From Paracoccaceae bacterium (GTDB taxonomy: Bacteria > Pseudomonadota > Alphaproteobacteria > Rhodobacterales > Rhodobacteraceae), in the NCBI GenBank assembly GCA_026989355.1, contig JALSJM010000005.1, positions 1-64,000 of the forward strand: a stretch of 64,000 nt of DNA, given 5' to 3'. Numbering within the stretch: the first letter of the stretch is position 1; every line of letters starts with the position of its first letter. The notes below the pieces were generated by a model. That model was not told the origin of the DNA. It searched no databases and was given only the letters and a program-made list of their open reading frames with translations. Positions 11,201-20,196 of the stretch are shown here, piece by piece. The translations under genes were made by a program, and so were the position numbers.

Positions 11201-11307
11201 AGGGCGATGCGGGGCGACAGGCCGGCTGCCGTATCGGACATGCTCTGAGGAGTAATGGTTGAATCCGCCACCGGTGCCCTCCTTCGCGATTCGTGGACCA
11301 GTGCCAT
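8227..11307 (-). CDS. cckA: Hybrid sensor histidine kinase CckA with a very long linker
   Basis: A 1026-residue membrane kinase that feeds the CckA-ChpT-CtrA phosphorelay. Two membrane segments lie at about residues 32-50 and 56-78, followed by PAS-like sensory regions (about 95-400). The H box GQLAGGVAHDFNNLL places the phospho-accepting His at 423. The ATPase domain has NLVVNARDAM, DQGVGIP and GTGLGLSTAYGIV and ends near 641. The receiver begins at about 907 (VVLLVEDEAPVRAFASRAL), with phospho-Asp 960 (FVTDVIMPG) and Lys 1010 (FLPKPF). Known CckA proteins are about 690-770 residues; here residues 642-906 form an extra hydrophilic spacer with weaker codon bias. A CtrA-like TTAA-N7-TTAA box lies just before the start codon. 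AAGGAA lies 13 bases upstream of the ATG. Confidence 0.9.
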   Translation of the reverse strand: MALVHESRRRAPVADSTITPQSMSDTAAGLSPRIALAAFPAGGLLASAFAVSDPLIARLLFGAGMTLVFVIAISHFLAFRRKRAQAALGDALGKFVEHDNAPAFLTDGEGQIRYRNTAAKDRFDDRAEETLAQTLRDHFANPSAVVYRLQTRAEAQGAAREDIVTRRGHIRLSVHQVSENEFLWRLEDMGLRNINSRGAETLSLPMLTASKSGTVLFMNEAMRTLLGGRVKTLDRIFNELPVKSGQENEIAAADGPVRTLVAELEGPGGRREIYLLPGGEGGLSHDGSWQFFDHLPVPMLKIAPDGRVLLGNRGARTLLNYQEDPGGDPVYLSDLVEGLGRPIGDWLREAAGGRGLNRSEVLQARRPESEVFLQFSLSRVVEEGGPVLIAVLNDATELKTLEAQFVQSQKMQAIGQLAGGVAHDFNNLLTAISGHCDLLLLRHQQGDMDYADLMQIHQNANRAASLVGQLLAFSRKQNLRPEVLDLRETLSELTHLLNRLVGEKVTLSFSHDPGLQPILADKRQLEQVLMNLVVNARDAMPEGGEVRIETFDTTLAEPLQRDRATVPAGDYVVVKVSDQGVGIPSDKLNKVFEPFYTTKRTGEGTGLGLSTAYGIVKQTGGFIFVDSVAGNGTCFTLYFPAHGEGQLAAPQKDKARREVSGDDLPVAEETGDAVLPDASPAATGNDHTPAAGMAAEPAVGEEGHPPGDGLPPGEAKMPDPAGTNMSGMTGGHEKAAESPESDPLEGDVVREADVSSPQPSPAGEGISREAPPLLLTADMGGGSGTCAGQGREPGEDDPVGRLVRSLEGGSQSSEPPPETTVPEECDRASADIPVRDVNDVCVPDATGGSVLQAMSFSSCRLSVRPADRQEHGQENGGKAGHEEEQSVRGPFRADPSDSPGLNAVRGEGVVLLVEDEAPVRAFASRALRMRGYTVLEAECAEEALRILEQTDLAVDIFVTDVIMPGMDGPSWVRKALKDRPGVKVVFVSGYAEEDFSEHQARIPNSVFLPKPFSLNELTSTVQKQLH
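9013..9034. repeat. Perfect palindrome inside the cckA linker
   Basis: CCTTCACCGGCCGGTGAAGG (9014-9033) is a perfect palindrome extended by an A/T pair to 22 bases. It is read through in frame as PSPAGEG within the CckA spacer. Peptides of the type PSPAGEG are a familiar result of short palindromic repeats translated in frame. I did not find a second full copy in this window. Confidence 0.7.
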
Positions 11308-11322
11308 TTCGGCGCCATTTCC

Positions 11323-11337
11323 TTAAGCGCAGATTAA
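11323..11337. promoter_or_regulatory. CtrA-like box upstream of cckA
   Basis: TTAAGCGCAGATTAACC starts at 11323: TTAA, seven bases, TTAA followed by CC. This matches the CtrA consensus TTAA-N7-TTAA(CC). It lies 16-30 bases before the cckA start codon. That position suggests either autoregulation near the ribosome-binding region or repression of transcription that starts upstream. Binding is inferred from the motif only. Confidence 0.6.
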
Positions 11338-11377
11338 CCCTTGCCCGGAATCCATGAAATCACAACCGATAGTTGTT

Positions 11378-12553
11378 TCAAATGGTTTGTTTCCGGCCCA
11401 GTTGCGCAAGAAAGAAGCCGTCACCGCCCCGCAACGGGGAATACCGGCGCCGGAAATGGCAAACCCAGCCCGGATTGGCGGCAAGAAAGGCCTTGATCCG
11501 GGCTTCGTTCTCGGCCCGCAGAAGCGAGCAGGTAGCATATGCCAGAACACCACCGGGAGAGACAAGAATCTTTGCTTCTTCAAGTATCTGCACCTGCATC
11601 CTCATCAGACGCTCAAGCTCCGGGCGATCAAGCCGCCACTTGCCTTCGGGGCTGCGTCGCCAGGCCCCGGAACCCGAGCAGGGCACATCACACAGCACCA
11701 GATCGAAGGGCGCCCGGCCGCTGGCCTCGCCGCAGGAAAGCAACTGTATGTCGGCTCCCGCACGGCGTGCCCGGGTCGGCAGATCACGCATCCGCCGCGG
11801 GGCGGCGTCATGGGCGAAATAGCGCGCGCGCGGTTGACGTGCGGCCAGTGCCAGAACCTTGCCGCCGCCGCCGGCACAGTAATCGAGCACCCGCGCACCA
11901 GGGGCCAGCGGCAGATCGCGACAGAGGGCCTGAGAATGCAGATCCTGCAGTTCTGCAAGCCCTTGCCGATAGGCACGTGAATTTCTTGTTCTTCTTTCAT
12001 TTTCAGTAACCTGAAGGGCAGTATCAACGTGATCAGAAGGGCGCGTGGCGATGCCTTCGTCTGCCAGCAGCCGCGCGGCCTCATCGCGCGTGCAGCGCGC
12101 CGTGTTGACCCGCAGCCAGACCGGCGCGCGTTCGCGCAGGATCCTGCAGACCGCGGCCATGTCGTTGCCGAGCGAATCTTCGAACGCAGGCAGCATCCAG
12201 TCCGGGATGTCGAGCGCCGCCGCCCCTTCGGGAGGGGCGCCCGCCGTGGTTTCGCAGGCAGCAAGCGGTGGCGGGGCATGCCCCTCTCCGGTGAACAATG
12301 CCGCCGGATCCTCGCCCCGTTCACGCAGCAGACCGATCAGCAGGGCACGGCCGCTCTCTCCGCCGCCCCGCGCTGCGCAGGAGCGGCGGCGCCGCAGCAC
12401 ATCGAACACCAGATCGCGCACCGCGGCCCGATCCCGGGCCCCTGCAAAACGGCTGCGCCGCGCCCATGTGACAAGCACCTTTTCGGCCGGAGCCCCGGCG
12501 GTGATCCTGTCGAGGATTTCGATTGCAGCAGCAATGCGGGCACCGGGCGTCAT
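11378..12553 (-). CDS. RsmB-type 16S rRNA (cytosine-C5) methyltransferase
   Basis: A 391-residue RNA m5C methyltransferase of the NOL1/NOP2/Sun family. The N-terminal NusB-like helical part (DRITAGAPAEKVLVTWARRSR) is followed by the SAM-binding loop VLDYCAGGGGKVLALAA. The two cysteine motifs are DVPCSGSGAWRR and YATCSLL, the catalytic and release cysteines. It modifies rRNA using S-adenosylmethionine in the cytosol. It lies 45 bases downstream of guaB on the same strand and is probably cotranscribed. An AT-rich patch at about 11974-12030, with three AGA codons encoding NERRTRNS, is unlike the rest of the gene. Confidence 0.88.
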   Translation of the reverse strand: MTPGARIAAAIEILDRITAGAPAEKVLVTWARRSRFAGARDRAAVRDLVFDVLRRRRSCAARGGGESGRALLIGLLRERGEDPAALFTGEGHAPPPLAACETTAGAPPEGAAALDIPDWMLPAFEDSLGNDMAAVCRILRERAPVWLRVNTARCTRDEAARLLADEGIATRPSDHVDTALQVTENERRTRNSRAYRQGLAELQDLHSQALCRDLPLAPGARVLDYCAGGGGKVLALAARQPRARYFAHDAAPRRMRDLPTRARRAGADIQLLSCGEASGRAPFDLVLCDVPCSGSGAWRRSPEGKWRLDRPELERLMRMQVQILEEAKILVSPGGVLAYATCSLLRAENEARIKAFLAANPGWVCHFRRRYSPLRGGDGFFLAQLGRKQTI

Positions 12554-12598
12554 GGTTTTGAATCTGCTTCAGAAACCGCGTGCAGCATGCTGATGAAA

Positions 12599-14068
<1,470 letters not shown>

Positions 14069-14189
14069 TCATGAGCAGGGTTGGGGAAGGTTCGTCTGGC
14101 ACGCTCCTATCGCATGGAACAGCGCGGGGCGAAAGGGGCAAAAGGGCCGAAGGGGGCGAAAGGAAAACACGCCCGATCCCACCCCGCCC

Positions 14190-14969
14190 TTACAGCGTGC
14201 AGTTGGCCGCGCCGCCATCAAGCAGGATGTTCTGCCCCACGATGAAACCCGCGTGACGCGAGCAGAGAAAGGCGCAGCAGGCACCGAATTCCGCCGGCAG
14301 TCCGTAGCGGCGGGCGGGGATGGTTTCGGCCCGCCGGGCGCGGGCTTCTTCCAGGGTGATGCCTTCGGCCTCGGCCACCGCACGGTCAAGCGCATCGGCG
14401 CGATCGGTGGCATGGATGCCGGGCAGCAGGTTGTTGATCGTCACCCCGGCCGCCGCCACCTGACGCGCGGTGCCCGCCACATAGCCGGTCAGCCCCGCGC
14501 GCGCTGCATTGGAAAGCCCCAGCACCGGAATCGGCGCCTTCACCGCCACCGAGGTGATGTTGACCACCCTGCCCCAGCCCCGCGCCATCATGCCAGGCAC
14601 AAGCGCCGTCATAAGGGCTATCGGGGTCAGCATGTTGGCATCGAGCGCGGCGATGAAATCATCGCGCGTCCAGTCGCTCCACATGCCGGGGGGAGGCCCG
14701 CCGGCATTGGTCACCAGGATATCCGCATCTCCCGCCGCTTCGAGAACCCTCGCGCGCCCTTCTTCGGTGGTGATGTCGGCGGCCACCGTTTTCACCGCCA
14801 CCCCATGCGCCGCGCGGATCGCTCCGGCGGCCTCTTCAAGCGGCCCCGGCGTGCGGGCATTGATCACCAGATCCACCCCCTCGGCCGCCAGGGCCTCGGC
14901 ACAGCCCCGCCCAAGCCCCCGGGACGACGCGCAGACAAGCGCCTTCTTGCCGGCAATTCCCAGATCCAT
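14190..14969 (-). CDS. SDR-fold protein lacking the catalytic Tyr and Lys
   Basis: A 259-residue Rossmann protein of the short-chain dehydrogenase/reductase superfamily, often labelled 3-oxoacyl-ACP reductase. The cofactor loop is CASSRGLGRG rather than TGxxxGxG. Strand 4 retains NAGG, and ITSV keeps the catalytic Ser region. Where YxxxK is expected the sequence reads LGLSNAARAG, so Tyr and Lys are replaced by Leu and Asn. A known SDR subgroup shares these departures from the tetrad. The activity is therefore uncertain: it may be a non-canonical reductase or a binding protein. The ATG at 14969 with AAGGGA upstream fits MDLGIAGKKALV; upstream codons overlap the divergent prfC region and are not conserved. 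Confidence 0.85.
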   Translation of the reverse strand: MDLGIAGKKALVCASSRGLGRGCAEALAAEGVDLVINARTPGPLEEAAGAIRAAHGVAVKTVAADITTEEGRARVLEAAGDADILVTNAGGPPPGMWSDWTRDDFIAALDANMLTPIALMTALVPGMMARGWGRVVNITSVAVKAPIPVLGLSNAARAGLTGYVAGTARQVAAAGVTINNLLPGIHATDRADALDRAVAEAEGITLEEARARRAETIPARRYGLPAEFGACCAFLCSRHAGFIVGQNILLDGGAANCTL

Positions 14970-15000
14970 GCACTGTTCCCTTTCCGATTTCCGATTGCTT

Positions 15001-15026
15001 CCAGGATCCTGCGCCAGGATCCTGCG
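15001..15026. repeat. Tandem 13-base repeat with BamHI-like palindromes
   Basis: CCAGGATCCTGCG occurs twice head to tail (15001-15013 and 15014-15026). Each copy contains the 10-base palindrome CAGGATCCTG. It lies between the divergent SDR and prfC genes and could be an operator. Single copies of the palindrome also occur at about 12136 in coding sequence and 58421 in an intergenic stretch, so chance duplication cannot be excluded. Confidence 0.6.
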
Positions 15027-15144
15027 ATTGCGTTTCATGATTGGCGATTGCCACGGCAAGGGCAAGCCCCGGCCATGTCCTCTTCTGCCGCCCCTTCTTT
15101 CCGGCCATTGCAACCCCCCGCACCCGCCGCTATAGGCTCGCCTC

Positions 15145-16758
<1,614 letters not shown>

Positions 16759-16927
16759 AAGGATGCGGGCCTGAAGCCGGCAAAGCGCACCGGAACCGGC
16801 ATGACCCTCCGGATTGCACCCTGCCACCTGCCCCGACCATCTGCCCCGGCCACCTGCTCTCTGCCCGGAAGCTGCCGCAAAGTCGCCACGGTTTCGTCAT
16901 TCTTGTTGCAGGCGGCCGGAAAAATGG

Positions 16928-16949
16928 TTAACAGTTAACATACGGTTAA
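16928..16949. promoter_or_regulatory. CtrA-like boxes before the vWA surface-protein gene
   Basis: GTTAACAGTTAACATACGG followed by TTAA gives three TTAA elements. The second (16935-16938) and third (16946-16949) are separated by exactly seven bases, matching TTAA-N7-TTAA; the first (16928-16931) adds another half-site. The site lies 113 bases upstream of the start codon at 17062 in an otherwise featureless 303-base gap (16759-17061), and is the most AT-rich part of it. CtrA control is inferred. Confidence 0.55.
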
Positions 16950-17061
16950 TATTTCTGCGCCGTTCGTGTCCTCGTTGTTGCATTGAGGTTTTCGCAAGCG
17001 ACTTTCGAAAGGCATGTGTAAACACCGGCGGGCCGAAGTTTTTGACAGGAGAGTATGTTTC

Positions 17062-18123
17062 ATGCAACAGATCCCGATTACCCGTGCCATGATGAGCATT
17101 CCGCTTTTCATGCTGGCAGCAGGAGGCGCGACAGCCGACAGCATTTCGCCTGCCAGTTACAGCGACACGCTTGCCGTGGGCGAATCCGTTTCCCTTCGCA
17201 AGACGGTAACGGTCAGTGCCGGCGGTCCCACATCGGCCCTTGTCGATATTATATTCCTTGCCGACGAAACCGGCTCGATGGGGGGTGAGATCTCCGATGT
17301 GCGCAATGCCGCGGCCAGCATCATTACCGCCACCTCGGGCCTGGGCAACGTGCAGTGGGGCGTGGGCGGCTATCGTGATTTCAGCGATGCCTTCGCCTAT
17401 CGCGAACTGACCGATCTCACATCGGATACCACCGCCGTTCAGTCTGCCATCAACACCTGGGCGGCATCGGGCGGCGGGGATTTTCCCGAGGCCAATCTCT
17501 ATGGCCTCGAACAGGTGGCCACCGGAATGGAATGGCGCACCGGCTCCACCCGCATCGTGGTGTGGTTCGGCGATGCGCCCGGCCACGACCCTTCGGGCGG
17601 GGTCAGCGAAACCGATGCCATTGCCGCCCTGACGGGAGAAAACATCACCGTGCACGCACTTGATGCCGGTAAGCTCGACTCTTCCGGTCAGGCCACACGC
17701 ATCACCGATGCCACCGGCGGCACGCTTGGCAGTCTCGGGGTCGGCACCGCGGCGGTAACGGATTCGATCCTTGATGCGATCGACACCACCTTTTCTTCCT
17801 ACAGCACGGTTGCGCTTGCCGTGGGCGCGGGGGCCGATTGCGTGGATGTCAGCCTTGATCCCGCCGGCGGATACAGCGGCAGCTATGATCGTTCCGTGGA
17901 TCGCGATTTCGCCTTCACCGTCACCTTCACCGGCACCACGCCGGGCGATTGCAGCTTCGACATCAACGCGCTTGTGGATGGTGGCATTGTCGCCGTGGAA
18001 CGCGATCGCTTCCGCGTGACTGCCGGCGGCGGCCCGGCTCCGGTTCCGGTGCCCGCATCGCTGCCGCTGCTTCTGGGCGCGCTTCTTGGTGGCGGAGCCT
18101 TCCTGCGCCGGCGCCGGAAATGA
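17062..18123 (+). CDS. von Willebrand A domain protein with VPLPA-CTERM tail
   Basis: A 353-residue exported protein. It has a signal peptide (about residues 1-25, ending GGATADS) and a vWA domain from about residue 57, whose metal-site motif DIIFLADETGSMGG is of the DxTxS type. The body continues to about 320. The C-terminal sorting signal is PVPVPASLPLLLGALLGGG followed by LRRRRK. vWA domains bind proteins or matrix through a divalent cation; the tail suggests processing by an exosortase-like enzyme at the inner membrane and surface display. The ATG at 17062 has AGGAG about ten bases upstream, and upstream codons lack a signal peptide. Two CtrA-like boxes precede it and a strong terminator follows. 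Confidence 0.85.
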   Translation: MQQIPITRAMMSIPLFMLAAGGATADSISPASYSDTLAVGESVSLRKTVTVSAGGPTSALVDIIFLADETGSMGGEISDVRNAAASIITATSGLGNVQWGVGGYRDFSDAFAYRELTDLTSDTTAVQSAINTWAASGGGDFPEANLYGLEQVATGMEWRTGSTRIVVWFGDAPGHDPSGGVSETDAIAALTGENITVHALDAGKLDSSGQATRITDATGGTLGSLGVGTAAVTDSILDAIDTTFSSYSTVALAVGAGADCVDVSLDPAGGYSGSYDRSVDRDFAFTVTFTGTTPGDCSFDINALVDGGIVAVERDRFRVTAGGGPAPVPVPASLPLLLGALLGGGAFLRRRRK

Positions 18124-18200
18124 TCTCCGCAAACGGGCCCGGGCATGAGCGGCAGTCACCACCTGCAAGACCGGCCTGAATACCGGCAGCGGCTGCCGGA

Positions 18201-18234
18201 GGGAAGGGGGGCAACGGGCCTCCCTTCCCTTTTG
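18201..18234 (+). terminator. Rho-independent terminator after the vWA gene
   Basis: The arms GGGAAGGGGGGC (18201-18212) and GCCTCCCTTCCC (18218-18229) pair over 12 bases with one G-T wobble. They enclose a five-base loop and are followed by TTTTG. This separates the vWA gene from the TPR gene behind it. Confidence 0.85.
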
Positions 18235-18275
18235 TCGCTGCCTGCCCGTTTTCGTTCATATCCCGAGTGCAACCC

Positions 18276-19793
18276 ATGCCATTCTTCAGAAATCATTTCC
18301 CCATAGCCAATATCCTGCCGGCCATACTGTTCGCTCTTCTGGCCATGCCGGGCCTGACGCCGGGCGCCGCCCCGGCCGCCACGCTGGATGCCGAAGCCGC
18401 AGATCAGCTGATCTGGGAACACCCGGCCGGTAACGCCGGCCATCGCAAGATCCTGAACCTGATCCGCGAAGGCCGGCCCGATCTGGCCATTGCCCGCCTG
18501 CAGGGCGAAATCGCCGCCGGGAACGACAGCGCGCTGGTGCAGGAGCTTCTGGGCATCGCCCACGCCAAGACCGGCCGGACAGACAAGAGCCTTTCCGCCT
18601 TTGCCCGCGCGCTGAAGATGGATGAAACCCGCCCCTCGGCCCATACCAACCTGGCGCTGGTGCTCAAGGCCATCGGCCGCCCCGAAATGGCCGAACGGCA
18701 TTTCCGCCGCGCGCTGGAACTTGACCCGGACGACCGGCGCGCCCACCAGAACCTGGGCCTGTTCGCCGCCGCCCGCGGGCAGGAAAACGAAGCCATCCGC
18801 CATTTCGAAGCCGGCATTCGCGGCACACCCTCCGGCTATCTGGGAATCAAGCTGGATCTGGCCCGCCTCTACCTGCGCAAGGGGCGGCCCGACGATGTCT
18901 TTCCGCTGCTCGGCCGCTGGGAAGGGCGCGAAAATGCCCCCGAAACCGTTCTGGTGATTCTGGCCGATGCCTATCTTGCCCTCGGCCAGGAAGCCAATGC
19001 GCTGAACCTGCTGAGGCCGCTTGCCGAAAGCGCAGAAACGCCGGCCCCCCTGGTACGGCTGGCCCAGGCCGCAATCCGCAGGACAGCCTTCGTCGAAGCC
19101 CTGGAAACCCTCGAACAGGCCCGCCAACGCTTCCCCGACGATCCGGGGCTGGCGCTTGAACTGGGCAATCTTTACGGGGCCATGCGCCGCTATGACAAGG
19201 CTCTGGAAATCTATGAGGAGGGGTTGACCCAGGCCCCCGGAAACCCCCTGCTGCACCACGCCGCCGCCCTGGCGCTGCTTCGCCAGGGGCACCCTGAAGA
19301 GGCCCTGCCCCATTCGCGAAAGGCGGTGCAGGGCGCGCCCCGCAATCCCGGACACCTGTTCCTGCTGGCATCGCTGCAACAAGATCTGAACCAGCGCGAT
19401 GCGGCCATTGCCAGCTATGAACGGGCAATCGCCCTGGCGCCCGGCAACTGGCTGTTCCTGAACAATCTCGCCGCCCTTCTGACCCCGCAGGATCCGGCCC
19501 GTGCTGTCGCGCTTGCCGAAAGGGCGGCAGAGATCGCCCCGGAGATCCCCGCGGTTCAGGATACGCTTGGCTGGGCGCTGCACCATGCCGAACGCCCACA
19601 GGAAGCCCGCGCGATCTTCGAACACCTGCGTGCAGAGGCACCCGACAACGCCCTGACCGCCTTTCGCCTTGGCATGGTGCTGAAGGCCCTGGGGCGAAAG
19701 GACGAAGCACGGCGCGCCCTTGAGCGGGCGCTGAGCCTTGACCCGCAGGCCGGTTTCGCCGCCGCGGCGAAACGGGCGCTTTCGGAAGACTGA
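18276..19793 (+). CDS. Exported tetratricopeptide-repeat protein
   Basis: About 505 residues with an N-terminal hydrophobic export segment (NILPAILFALLAMPGLTPG, then an APAAT cleavage region). Twelve or so TPR-type helical hairpins then fill the chain. Examples are SALVQELLGIAHAKTGRTDK, SAHTNLALVLKAIGRPEMAE and LELGNLYGAMRRYDKALEIY. No catalytic motif is present, so it is likely a periplasmic or membrane-anchored scaffold. Its position next to a VPLPA-CTERM protein recalls the TPR proteins that accompany PEP-CTERM/exosortase loci, but that is inference. The ATG at 18276 and a GTG at 18267 are both possible starts; neither has a clear ribosome site. Confidence 0.75.
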   Translation: MPFFRNHFPIANILPAILFALLAMPGLTPGAAPAATLDAEAADQLIWEHPAGNAGHRKILNLIREGRPDLAIARLQGEIAAGNDSALVQELLGIAHAKTGRTDKSLSAFARALKMDETRPSAHTNLALVLKAIGRPEMAERHFRRALELDPDDRRAHQNLGLFAAARGQENEAIRHFEAGIRGTPSGYLGIKLDLARLYLRKGRPDDVFPLLGRWEGRENAPETVLVILADAYLALGQEANALNLLRPLAESAETPAPLVRLAQAAIRRTAFVEALETLEQARQRFPDDPGLALELGNLYGAMRRYDKALEIYEEGLTQAPGNPLLHHAAALALLRQGHPEEALPHSRKAVQGAPRNPGHLFLLASLQQDLNQRDAAIASYERAIALAPGNWLFLNNLAALLTPQDPARAVALAERAAEIAPEIPAVQDTLGWALHHAERPQEARAIFEHLRAEAPDNALTAFRLGMVLKALGRKDEARRALERALSLDPQAGFAAAAKRALSED

Positions 19794-20196
19794 ACCCGGC
19801 CCACTGCCCGGCGAAGAGGGAACATCTAGCCCCTGTTCACCCTGCGGGACTTCGAACTTTCGCCCTATTACCGCATCGTCAGGCCGACGATCGGGCACGG
19901 GTTCGACGATCGCGCACTGATCCGGGAAGACCGCCCGCCAGGGCAGGCATCCCGGCAGGCCCGCGCCCTTGCGCCGGACCGAACCATCTGCACATGTCCG
20001 GGCACCGATCTTCGCAACAGCCGGATATCGCGGCAAGATCGCACCTCTCCTGCGGCATATGCCGGCATATTCCCCTGCATCTGTTGACTCTGCCCCGGAA
20101 AGGCGTAAGACCTGAAAGCACTGATGAAAGCATCGATCCGGATGCGGGGCCGCGAAGGACTGCGGCAACATGAAATGCCGTAATACGCGGAAACCA
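19794..20196. other. 403-base gap without a recognisable gene
   Basis: Between the TPR gene and the helicase there is no reading frame with a start codon and coding character. A short plus-frame stretch after a TAG at about 19827 (LFTLRDFELSPYYRIVRP) looks protein-like but has no start codon and degrades into Arg/Pro-rich sequence, so it could be a gene remnant. The 3' part carries a possible promoter for the helicase. Confidence 0.4.
20084..20111 (+). promoter_or_regulatory. Possible sigma-70-type promoter of the DEAD-box helicase gene
   Basis: TTGACT at 20084-20089 and TAAGAC at 20106-20111 are separated by 16 bases, about 85 bases before the start codon. The -10 match is only partial (TAAGAC against TATAAT), so this is a weak call. 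Confidence 0.35.

Noticed and set aside
9112-11262. A 716-codon plus-strand frame opposite cckA
   Set aside because: It mirrors the codon structure of cckA and shows no recognisable motif or ribosome site.
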